Source: Prostheceraeus crozeri
Lineage: Eukaryota; Platyhelminthes; Polycladida; Euryleptidae
Length of the DNA: 64,000 nucleotides
Assembly: GCA_907163375.1 (NCBI GenBank)
Contig: CAJQUW010011299.1
Coordinates: forward strand, 124,001 to 188,000
Direction: 5' to 3'
Positions 49,101 to 60,400 of the stretch are shown one piece after another (the stretch's first letter is position 1; every line of letters starts with the position of its first letter). Below the pieces are notes generated by a model, which worked only from the letters and a program-made list of their open reading frames with translations, searched no databases and was not told where the DNA came from. The position numbers and the translations under genes are program-made.

Positions 49101-49151
49101 GCAAGGAAGAAGTTCTTGGAACAATCCCTGAGTGCACCTGGACATTATTGA
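43136..49151 (+). CDS. ARPC3: Actin-related protein 2/3 complex subunit 3 (ARPC3, p21-Arc), exons 2-5
   Basis: Exons 43136-43232, 44259-44335, 45866-45934 and 48858-49151 all have GT-AG borders and join in phase. With Met-Pro from exon 1 the protein is 180 residues (vertebrate ARPC3: 178). Conserved blocks are [94 protein letters not shown] and [19 protein letters not shown]3 is one of the five scaffold subunits of the Arp2/3 complex, which nucleates branched actin filaments at the cell cortex. Exon 5 also holds the stop and is followed by ATAAATA near 49,194 and AATAAA near 49,815 as possible polyadenylation signals. Nothing looks damaged. Introns carry a retrotransposon, a CAGGG-ended repeat and a foldback. 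Confidence 0.95.
43233..44258. other. ARPC3 intron 2
   Basis: AT-rich intron with GTAAGT donor and TTTTTCAG acceptor. No element recognised inside. Confidence 0.85.
44940..45740. repeat. Long foldback element in ARPC3 intron 3
   Basis: The left arm (about 44,940-45,172) and right arm (about 45,507-45,740) are reverse complements at high identity. Shared blocks from outside in include TTTATAAATAAATAA-like, GACTAATTCTTG, CACTTATTCAAGTG-like, GTACTTCTACAGT-like and GCATGCAAACCTATGATCTA; the last continues perfectly through TTTGACTTAAGAGAT. The loop is about 330 bp. In the ARPC3 pre-mRNA the arms would pair into long double-stranded RNA. No protein is encoded. Probably a MITE-type insertion. Confidence 0.85.
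45935..48857. other. ARPC3 intron 4
   Basis: 2.9-kb AT-rich intron with GTAAGT donor and TTTCAACAG acceptor. Only short unconvincing frames occur, and no transposon protein was recognised. Confidence 0.8.
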
Positions 49152-50940
49152 ATCTAGGAAATTTTCCAATGACCAGCCTTGGTCATTCGCTGCATAAATA
49201 ATCGCATCCTGAAATTCTCATCTCGTATCACTGACCGCTTTGTAAATTCTTTCTATACAAATGAATATTAGAAATATACTTAAAAGACACTCGATTTACA
49301 CGTCATTGCTTTGACCCCATTGGATTGACAGTTGAGGTTTTGCAACAAGGTGTTCCATTTTCCGTGAATTAAAATCTAGAGTTTCATTGGGAATTGCAGT
49401 TTGCGTTCAAAATGTTAAGAGTTGGGCATCAGAATTTGTGTTTTCCATCTTGAATTTCGTCAATTCGGTAAATTCCACCTTAATGGACGCATCAAATTTT
49501 ATTTTAAATTTTTAGAGAAGTGACTTCACCGTTTGTTTATGTATGACGTGGATAGTCCACTCCAACATCAATTTCGCTAAAGACTAAATTTTGTGTTGCG
49601 CGTGAATGATATTCCATGACTTGGTTACTTAAATTGATATTTAATACGATACAACATTTAGATTTCACATAAATATCTTATCCTTTTATTTGGGATGCAA
49701 ACATTAATAACTTATGTTTGTGGTGGATTCTCCACTCCGTGTGCATTATCGCTTTTAAACATTCAGATAAGGACCTGTACGGATGTGCTTCATGTGGGAC
49801 TGTGCATGCCAATGAAATAAATGTAATATATTTGGAAATCATTCTAACAATCTTACATAGGTAGGCTTACATGCTGTCTTTTGCATGTATAAAATTCATC
49901 TCAACAGAATTCGACTCTTAGGCCAATAGGCAGTATAGGCTTCATTAATAGTCCTATTTTCGGATTCTTTACCGTATTCACTGCACGATCCTGATGATCC
50001 ATCTTTGAGTCCAGCAGGACAATTAGCCTATGGAGTAAGTTGGATAAGACACTGTCTCAATTTTGCACTCACAAACCCATATGCTGACGATTGATGAACA
50101 ACAATCAGCCGTAGATCGCATCAAAACCAGGTAAAAATGGTAAAAAATAATTTGGCTATGTAAAGCTAATGCCAGTTGCATTTTACAAGAAATGCTGTAG
50201 GAGAGCGCAGATTGCCACGTGAGGATAGAAAGGATGCCATAGCATTGGCATGCATATTTTTGACAATGCTGACATCTACTCTTACAATGTATGTTTTCTC
50301 CTGATATGGATTCGATTGCTTTCGCAGATTAATAGCATGATGTATTAGTAGGGTCTGGATTAGCAAACGCATGTAGGCACTGCCGTTTGTTCTTTTGAAC
50401 TTCGTGTAAGTTTCAACTCCTCCGCGAAGGCTTCGGTGATGTAGGAACTGCTGCTCAAAGTGTCAAACGCAATCCTGCATTGTCGGTTGATTTAACACTA
50501 CAAGCGCCCACTTATTGACTTATTGCTTATCTTAGCCACAATTTATATATTTTTTCTGTTCAAGAATACTGTACAACATCCATTTTCTGAAGAACTGACA
50601 CCCATACTACATAAAACAAATGAAAATAATACAATTTAATTTGTTCAAGAGGATTTATTATATTGATTGCTGAATTTGAATAATATTATCCCATCTCATC
50701 AGTCAGATTTCCTTATCTTATTTTCGAACGTTACCGCATGTACGACATTCATGATGTCGAGAGTTATATAGATTTCTGGTAACTCGATCGCTACAACAGA
50801 CCGGACACAATGCAACTAGGCGTACAACGGTCTATGACACTGTCGAATCATTGCAACATCGACGTATTCATAGATATCATGGCTTCATGCGTCAGTTGCT
50901 CCACAACTGCCAGTGTAAAGCCTCAAATTTGAAGACGCAG
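49152..50940. other. ARPC3 3' UTR and intergenic DNA
   Basis: The first several hundred bases probably include the 3' UTR (AATAAA near 49,815). The remainder shows nothing recognisable apart from a CTGCCAGTGTAAAG block near 50,910 shared with the YPEL intron. Confidence 0.45.
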
Positions 50941-50980
50941 CTCAATGAATTGTTAATGAAATGCAATCAGCGTTCTCATA

Positions 50981-52290
50981 ATGTTGAATTGCATTAATGG
51001 AAAGAAGACTCTACAAGACAAGTATTCGAGAGGATTACAGATCTCCACATTGATGAGTTCGCGGATGAGTCTGACCGAGATTCAATCGACGATGAACGCG
51101 AAATGGCCTCATATTGTTCGAGCAGTAGGAATGAAGAAGTTGATAGCAGTGAATATAGTCAGATACAAGGACGAGACCGGACGCCTTGGGATATTATTCA
51201 AGATGCTACTGGAGCTAGGCGAGGCAGGGCGCCGAAACAAAATGTCTTTTGTGAACGTGTAGGTGTGTCGAATACGTGTGTTGGCACTCAGACGCCTGGC
51301 ATCTCCTTTTGATGAGCGGCTCTTGAATTTCATTGTTGAATGGTCAAATGATTACGCCAATTCAGTTATTGAAAATTGGAATATGACTAAAGACGAACTA
51401 GAGAAATGCATTGGGCTCATTTATCTAAGAGGAGTTATGAAGCAACGTAATTATCCATTCGAAATGCTCTGGTCCAAGACGTATGGATGTCATGTATTTA
51501 ACATGAGTCGTCAAAGAATGCGAGATATCAAGAAATTTTTGAGATTTGATCGCCGACAAGATCACCGCCGTAATCTACAGCATGACTAATTTTGCCTGAT
51601 CTCAACAATTTTGAATCGTTTTGTTACTAATTCTTAACGTTGATATCGTCACTGACAATAGATGAACAATTATTTCCAACAAAACGCGCTGCTGTTTTAC
51701 GCAGTACACTTCAAAACCCAACAAATTCGGGGAAAATTTTGGATTCTGGCCGACGTTCCAACTAATTTTTCATACAATATCAAACCATATCTTGGACGTG
51801 ACGATACTCGGTGTGAATCACTTGCAACTCACGTTGCTGAAACACTTATGGAACGTCTTTATAACAAGGGATACAATGTGACCATTGACAATTTTTTTAC
51901 TTCCAAACAACTGGCCAATCTGGACTTGCTCAAGGTTCGAACAACTATCGCAAGAGCCTACAGCCGCGAATTACCCAACGCCTCTAACTCTGCAGCTTCA
52001 TGACTCGACCGTATTCTACGAAAGTGATGATCTACACAAAGACAATGGATCTACACCTTACGAGGTGCCAAAGAAATCGAAGAAGGTTGTGCATATCCTG
52101 TCAACTCAACAACACGGAGCAGCTTGTCAAGAAAGTGGTAAGAAAAAGCCAGAAACGGTTCTTTATTATAACAACAACAAGTATGGAGTAGATATGCTTG
52201 ACCAAATGTGCCGGCAGTTATCAATGAAGGCTGGTTGTCGTCGCTATGGCCATTGGCAGTATTCAGTGGCGTCGCGTGCTCCCTGACCAT
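50981..52290 (+). pseudogene. piggyBac-like transposase, frame-broken
   Basis: Blocks of the DDE_Tnp_1_7 (piggyBac) transposase occur in order. The N-terminal region has RTPWDIIQDATG and FDERLLNFIVEWSN...CIGLIYLRGVMKQRN and LWSKTYGCHVFNMSRQRM (51,330-51,530). The catalytic domain has RGKFWILADVPTNFSYNIKP, YLGRDDT, VAETLMERLYNKGYNV and TIDNFFTS (a catalytic Asp, 51,885). After another frame change come VPKKSKKVVHILSTQQH and NNNKYGVDMLDQMCRQLS (catalytic Asp pair, 52,185). Frames change at about 51,250, 51,590-51,660 and 51,960, and a stretch after 51,589 appears deleted, including the first part of the catalytic core. TTAA target sites and TIRs were not identified. Confidence 0.88.
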
Positions 52291-52559
52291 AGGCCTTCAC
52301 TCGGCATTGGAATACTATTTCTATACAAAGCACTTTTATGTTACAACATTAATTTTCATAAAAGCTGAATTTTTAATAACAATTTTCCGAACATTTTTTA
52401 AGGTCAAGTGAAAGTACACATGAGAAGTGGTTGCCCAATGCTCATGTCGCTTAACCGCCTTACTCAAGGAGCTGAGATCACTATATCCCCTTTCTGTCCA
52501 GACCACATTTCCTCGAGAAAAAAGGAGGCAAGGCCAACAGTTTCTTGTGTTTCTCACGG

Positions 52560-52830
52560 CCCCTGTGGTAAAGGCGACGTCGGCTCGAGGTCGCACGATC
52601 GACCAAATCGACTTTCTGCCGACGTTGGTAGACAGTTGGCCAGTGAGTCGGTGGCCGCTGATATGCCGACGGTTGGCGAATGGTCGCATTGCGATCCAAA
52701 GCCGACGTCGGCTCACAGTTGGCCAGTATGTCTGTGACCACCAATTTGCCGACCATCGACCAATCGTTGGCTCATAGTTGGCCAGTGAGTCGGTGACGAC
52801 CAATTTGCCGACCATCAATCTAAAGTCAAG
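52560..52830. repeat. GC-rich degenerate tandem repeat
   Basis: Units share GTTGGCCAGTGAGTCGGTG, ACCAATTTGCCGACCATC and GCCGACGT-type blocks in about 4-5 imperfect copies of 50-65 bp. It is markedly GC-richer than its surroundings. The alternating CCGAC and GTTGG elements make it partly self-complementary. Confidence 0.65.
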
Positions 52831-55800
52831 CATGCGGTTCGTGGAACAATAACTAGTTAGTGTAATGAAAAGCCGTGGCCAAATAGAGTTAAATCCATGC
52901 AACTTGAGTGAAATATTACACTCTCTTTTCATCTTTTTTCTACATCATCATTTTGCCTGCAGTTTCTGATGAAACTAACTATCTTTCGTCCTTGTCTCCA
53001 AATGGTTGATAGTTAGTTTTATCAGAAACGTATGAAAAAATTTGTCAAAATATAATTCAAAAAACATTAGCACATCCGTGCATCTTTGTGAAACACGGTG
53101 AGCAGTATCTGTTCTTTGATGATATTTTACTAAAGTTGCATGAATTTGCCTTCATTTTACCAAAGCTTTTTATTACACTTACTACATATTGTTGTTCTAA
53201 CTACATGCTTGACTTGGATTGATCATCGACACACTGGTGGTCACCGACTCAATTGGCTTGGCCTTCGTGAAACCCCATGGCACAGACTACAAATGAGAAT
53301 TACCAAGTTAGGAAATATACACTCACCTTGTTATGATTGTCATGTGTTCTGGAGTCGAACTCCAAATTGTTGTTTTGAGATTTCATCGCGATGGGTTTTG
53401 TTTGCTGAAGATATGAATAAGTACATTTTCGGTGTATTGAAATTCATTCATAAATTATTCTACAATTGCAAGAAAATCCGTTAAAGTTGACACATGATGA
53501 ATAATAGGCTCAAGCTCACCAGAATTAGATAATGACATTCATCTTTCGTAAGACTGGATTCATGAAATTGATGTTGATTTTTCCAAAAGCAATTATTGGC
53601 AACTGTACCAAATAGACACATCTGTCAGAAATAATACAGAGACATATAATTGTTTGGAAAGAAATCTCGCAGATTTTGGAGGATCTGAAACTAGGTGTAA
53701 TGAATAGCAAAAGAATGTCTTACAAGTCTATTCAGTTTGTAAATATAAGGCTTGAAGGGTTAAGTTAAACATATTAAATCATATTAAACATTTAATCATA
53801 TATTATATTATCATATTAGTCAATAGTAAAAGTAAATAATTCCAACTTTGCTTGTGGAGACAGTGTAAGAATAGATAGATAAAATGAATTCACTATTGCT
53901 TTATTTTGTTAAATTTCAACAATACTTTCATTTTAATATACAGTATCTATTAATTAAAATGAAGTGAAATCTGCAAATGAAATACCCACTTGACAACCGC
54001 TTATGTGAGGACATATTTTGATGTACATGAAATTCATGGTGATACAGTATATATGCACCAGCTAGACCAAGACCTAAGTAAAATACCAATAATAATTTCA
54101 GATCAAGAATCACTTTTTGAGATGAAAGAGTAGCAGTGAGTTAACATGTAAACAAACTTTCTAGTTATCATAAAACGTCAAAATTATTTTTCTAAATTGC
54201 GTAACAGAATCTAGCTCTGTAACAAAAAGTAAGTTTTAAATGATTACACTGATAATACACTGCACAATTTATAAGGCACGTCAATCAGTTTCAAAAATGA
54301 AGTAATTGAGAAGAATGAAGCCTATACTTAATTAGTAGCATAAATTTTAAAGTCGTAATAACGAAATTACAAGAGCAGATAAAGATAATCAGGAGCAGAT
54401 GCGGAAGGTCTCTACATGATCATGATCCATGAATCCAAATAGCATTCAAATTTGTTGATTTGAGTCTTCAAAAAACATGTTGGTACTTGATACCTCGATC
54501 CCCCACGTTTAGAAATGTGTGTAAAATCAACAAAAGTGAATGAATCGTCACAAATCTTGCAGTAAACTTAGTTGAGCATATTTTCTACCTGCATACCAAA
54601 ATTCATGCAAATTGGGCAAGTACTTTTTGATTGAGAGAAGATAACTTGAAATGTAGCGATGTCACAGCTTGATCTGTATCATGATATGTATCTTCTGAAT
54701 CATCTCAGCCAAGCACTAGATTTGAGATATTCGTGAAGTAACAATTATGACCAGAGCCACATCCCGCACACTTGAATATTTAACTTAAAAAAGTGTGGTC
54801 GGATAGTAGTCGCGGGAAGATTTGAAATAGCAGTGGATGAGACGAAAACAGAGAGAACAATGCACACAGTACACGAATGTAAAATGCATCGAACAGACGA
54901 AATCAGAACAACCTGCATGTTGACATTGGGACATTTGACTTTATTGTCTCTAGTTTAAAAGTAGGCTACTTGTACGATTTGCATAAATATTTTTTTTCTG
55001 TGGGTGGAAAATATACCCAACTACGTTGGCATGACGAAGTTTTGTGACAATTGGTTCATTTTAAAAGTTTTAGAGAAATTTGAGAACTGGGGGTGATATA
55101 ACCCATAAGTTGCTGCATGCAGACTACATGTTGACTTGCAAGTAAAAATTGAGCTTGCATTTTGAAACTTACCCTTTCTATGTAGTTTGATGCACAATAA
55201 CATGAGATGCATGGTTTAAATCCTGATGCATAAATAAATTGAGAGGGAATTTGATTGCTTCCTTGCATAGAAAATCTCTCATACACGTGATAACTGACTA
55301 CACACGAGCGTTCATAATTTTCGAGTTATCATGATAATTCAGTATCGTTGAAAGAGTTATCTATCACTTCGATACGTCAATAATGCTGTAGTTCAGTGAG
55401 GTAGTCTTGTAGGTAGCATTCCATGTACTGTGATGGATAAAGTAAGTAAATGACAAAAGCACAGGTGCGATCACGAAACTGATGACAGATGAAGAAAGAA
55501 GGCGCATATATGTATTTAAATATCCTTTGCTGCGTCGGCGCTTGATGCTAATATTTGTGAATGAAAACACTGGGCTCGTTGTGCGGTTTGCTGTGATAGA
55601 CCATGCAAGAGACTGAACGAGCAGTCAAGCTATTGCGCAGCTTTCCACTTGACGGCGAGGACACTAATACTCGCACGAAGTGTAAGTCTATGTCCTCGGT
55701 TCTCTGACCTGGAAATCTATGTCATTACAAACATGAGCGATCTCGGGCAAACTGACGTACGTTGGATACTAAAGATGACAATCAATTATTTTTGATATAT

Positions 55801-56347
55801 TTTACTCAAATACACACGCTAACTTACAGTTATGGACTGTTTTGGATTTTGTAATTGACCAGTAAGTCTATGTCATTACATGAACTCTTTTACACACATA
55901 CCAAAGAAAAAAGCGGCAAGTCTATGTCTTCGATTTTCATACATTAGGATTCCATGGAGGAATTGGAGAACGGATCGAGTCAAATGTTATTTTGCTAAAT
56001 TCTTCAGCAAACAGAAATAATGATGCAATTGAGAACTAATTTCGTACCGTAGTATCATGCTTTTAACTAAACGGTAAGTCTATGTCTCGATTTAACAGGA
56101 ACTGTAAGAGAATCTGGATCATCTCTGGGCAAAACTGCATTCCCAGCAAAGATGATAACTTGAAATTTATAATTAATTAATTCTTGTGTGCATTTTTCCT
56201 TCACGAACGATTTTTCCGTCGATTAAGGTCAACTCATAGTAAAATAGACCTATTGTAATTTAAGTCTTTGTATAATTAATCTATTAATTACGACATGGCT
56301 TTAAGATGCTTTGGTGGACAATCGATCCACGCTACTCGCCTTAATGT
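52831..56347. other. No gene recognised
   Basis: Long AT-rich interval with short frames only. An AAGTCTATGTC motif recurs four times between 55,683 and 56,085. Imperfect ATTAAA/ATCATATT runs lie at 53,760-53,820. Confidence 0.45.
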
Positions 56348-56570
56348 CGGCGGTCACAATTGTGACGTGTTACTTGTCCATTGATTATTATTGCCTTGAC
56401 AACTGATGTGTGGCGGTGAGGGTTTGATACTGCCAATTGACAGAGTCGCGTAAGTGGCTCGTAGCTCAGTTGGTTAGAGCACTGGTCTAGTTAACCTTGG
56501 TCGTAGGTTCGAATCCTACCAGCCGCACATCTTTTGCATGGCAATTTGATCTATTGTTTATTTAATTTCA
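56348..56570 (+). repeat. tRNA-like repeat, copy 2 (SINE-like)
   Basis: Positions 56454-56527 form the better of the two tRNA-like copies. They show a D arm GCTC...GAGC, an anticodon-loop sequence CTAGTTA (AGT, Thr-like), a perfect T arm GTAGG TTCGAAT CCTAC and an acceptor with one mismatch. The anticodon stem has two mismatches at its base. The flanks (ACAACTGATG upstream; CACATCTTTTGCATGG downstream) match copy 1 at 11.7 kb. It could be a real tRNA-Thr in a duplicated segment, but a tRNA-derived dispersed repeat is more likely. Confidence 0.6.
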
Positions 56571-57446
56571 TTGTTGCTAATTGTCTCTGATTGTAAAACA
56601 TTTGTACTGTTCGCTTTCTTTTATCTGAAAATATAAACATTCGTCGTATTATAAGTTAATATGATTTGTTTCACAGGGGCCTTAATACCGTCTTTAGGTC
56701 TACAATTTCCGAACCATTAAAGCTGCCCATAACCGGCTATAGTCCTAATCAGATATAGCCTAGATGTCTCACATATATTGGGTGAGAACTATAGCTTATC
56801 TTTTGATGAATCTCGATAACAAACTTGGCCCTATATAAGATCGAGCAATTTGGTACCGGTAGTTTTGGCCATATATATATTATCCATTAATTTTACAATA
56901 GATAACTCAATGCATCATAACATGGACGATTAATATCATCGTTAATCAACCATTATGGGATAGGTCTACACTTGGCAGCTTTAGTATATCTACAAAGTTC
57001 AATTTTCTCCAGAAACAATTACAAGGAACTTTCAAACCAGCATAACAAATGAGTAGAACTGGCACTTAAAGCTCATTCGCAAGGCTGTTTCTTAAAGATC
57101 TAAGAGTATACTTATTATTCTATTTCTAAATTGGAAAATTACTGTAGAGATTTACGTACTTAGGCCACCATCAACCCTAACGATAGGAATTTCATGAAGT
57201 CATCGAAAGATCAGGAGGTATTTTCTCTATGGCTGCAGACAATGACTATGAACCCACAGTCTTTGACTGCAGAGGTCGAACTATATGCATACTGATTCAT
57301 TTTAAAAGTTGCTCATCATCACATTGAGATTTGAATTATAAAGTTGCGTTATTTATAAGATAGCTGAAAACCCAGTGTAAAAGAAAAACAACGATCTTAT
57401 AATAACAAGTGAAACGTATGTGCTAAACATAGGGGGTCATGGATTG
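56571..57446. other. No gene recognised; downstream flank of the recombinase-domain gene
   Basis: AT-rich; probably includes the 3' UTR of the minus-strand gene ending at 57447. No protein or RNA gene seen. Confidence 0.45.
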
Positions 57447-60400
57447 TTAATTCTTCAGTTCATGAATTCGTTCTCTATTCCTTGCCAATCGTGTACTTTC
57501 ATTGCGAACCTGAAACAATAAATAATGGTAAATTTTAGTAACGACTAATAGTGTCATATGACTAAATAAGGGATACCACATGCACCAAGAAGACTAAACA
57601 TTTTCACTGCCTGATACAACAAATTATCAGCCTTCATGCCGATAATATTTAGAAAGTATGACGATTTTCGTTCTTTGATTTCTTAATTAAAAAGTCGTGT
57701 GACATCGACTTACTGTATTAATTCTCATCACGTGAAAAAATATAAAAGATGTTTGTATTATTCTATCTTCAACTTTACATCCACCATTGTCTCAAATATT
57801 GAAGTATTCGAATAATAACAATCAATAATCATTATAGTGAGGGCATGATAATTTTATTTCGATTATATTTTATTACATTTCTCTAAATCTTTGCGTAGTA
57901 TCAGCTTAACGTATTGATTCTCAACATGAGTGAAAATCAAATTTGGACCAGTCTATTACTGCTTACCACCTGTGAACAACCCTTCATAAGTCTTTCGCAA
58001 ACATATTTGGCTAATTATTGATAAATCTGAATTTTGACAAAGACTGATAGACCTGACCGCGCTCAGCTCTGATAACATTATTAAGTTTCATTTCGTTTCT
58101 TTGAATCTGATATAATGACACGCCATATCTATTATACATAGATATAATAGTATTTAATCTTTCTATATTATCTAATTGCTATATCGTATATATACATACA
58201 ACCAGTAGGCTGTATTTTATTTTGCTTGATAATGATTTTCCTTACTTTGAAATATATAATTATACTAAATCCAGGGACCAGAATGGAATAACGGGGGACA
58301 CAGCTGAAATTGAAATTTAGAGGGTCTCAGATAGAAATAATTAGATAATACATATTAGCATAATCTATAGGGACCCCAGTGGAATTCCGCGGATCCGCAG
58401 AAAATTCTCATCCCTGTTAATCATTAATCAAATGAACAGATAACCAGAATTGATGACATAATTCTACAAATTTGTTTAAATTCATGACATAAATAGGACG
58501 TCGATTGTTGATGATGTAAAGCTGATGAGCTTATTTCCCCAGAATGACATGTAAATATTTAGAAGAATTACAAGAAGGATATATATAATTCTAACTGATT
58601 ATTCATGATACTAGTCAATCATGAAAGAGAACAGAAAATAGTTGATAAGAGAAGATTCGCGATCATCGATGTAAATTTTAATGTACGATTTCGATATTAA
58701 GTTTAATGAAACAGAACAGTGCAGCGACTATAGTTCAGCAAAAACTTAAATCATTACTTAAGTCATAGCACCATAACAAATAAAATTCAAAGATTGGATC
58801 AGGACCGTAAGAACATTTCTAGAATCAACCGTCGCTCCATTTGAATGGGTTAAAAAAACTCCCGAACAACTGTGGCAGAATTAAGATAATAATTAGAGCC
58901 GGCGAAATTTTTTTACTCTTTAAACTTAATGATAATGCTTTACAATACTGAATTAAAGCACGTATTAAACAAAGAAAACATACCTTATCTGTCACATCCT
59001 TCCACGTCCTCTTTTTCAGGAGCAGTGGCATTTGTTTTACAGCCTCCATTGCTTTCACTTTACTGATTGATGTATTAGAATTGATTTCTTTTGAAAATTT
59101 CATTTTGAGGTACATTGTTTGGTCTTTCGTCCATCGCGTAGCTGAATAATAGAACGAATTACGTAAACACAACCTTGATATTATAAATATATATATTTGG
59201 ATGAATACTTTTTGTCGACATGTCCATTTCATCGACACCCATTTTCAAGAAAAACTTTCATTTCGTCGACTAACTGAATTACATCTATGTAAAATCTCTT
59301 GAAATAATATATATCCATTTTTTATCGAAATGGTATCGATTGAAATCTATGCCAGATAACAGCACAGGAAAATGCTATGCTGCAAATCCTTAAGTAAAGC
59401 AATAATTACATAGATTTGTCAGACATATAGACATGATTTAGGAGACTTTTCCATAGAAATTACTTCAAGTTTTCTCATTTCATCCTCGACGATATGAACG
59501 ATAATGGTGTTGACGAAACGTACCACTCCTAATAATATATCTAGTAGATATATCAATTAACGCAAGCTTTCAGATACTCTGTTTTACGAGTACGTTAACC
59601 GAACTGTGGTGATCGTTTAATGCTTCAAAAAAGGTTCAGTCGACGAAAACCATCAAAAAAGTCAAAAGAACATTTCTCCTCCTTTTCACTATAAGTCCTA
59701 TTATACCATTGTTCATTAGTTGTTGACGAAATATGAAATACAAACAAATGATCATACCTGCTTTTTTGTTGATATTTTTTTCTGAGATATTCCTGAAAGT
59801 GAAAAAAATCAGTGAGTCACGTTTTACTAGAAACTAACAGCGCTGCATTTGAAGATTAAACTTATTAGCCATTTCTATAGTATTACGGTACTCAAAAAAA
59901 CATACAGACAAAAAGTTGTTCCAGTTTGAAACAGAATTTTATCTTTTTTACAACACTTGATACCCAATCACAAAGATACTTGTTATCAAAATAATGGCAA
60001 ATCTAAGCCAAATGATTATTACAAAATTCATTAAAGAAATGCTAATAAGAACATGTTCGGGATCAGCCAGATGGAAACAAAGATAGTGTTTTATAAAAAT
60101 ACTCTATACTACACGGTTATCATGGCTCCTTAATGAAGTTTACAATTCATGAGGGAATTAATCAAAGTTAATGTCGAACTCACTTTTGATCGATCTTTCC
60201 GTCCCTGTCATTGCTGATGTTCATATAGTCTTTGCGTAAGATATCCGCAACTTTGGTCATTTCTACCGCTGTTCCTCGCAATCTGTAGAACCGTTCATGT
60301 ACGTTCAAAGTATGACCAAGGTGGTTACATATGAAGCGGTATTCGCTCTCTGAGTAATTTTGAAGCTGAAAGAAGTGTGACATGTGTTATGAAAATAATC

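Noticed and set aside
56454-56527. Functional tRNA-Thr(AGT)
   Set aside because: Two anticodon-stem mismatches, one acceptor mismatch and shared extended flanks with another copy favour a dispersed repeat; kept as a repeat only.
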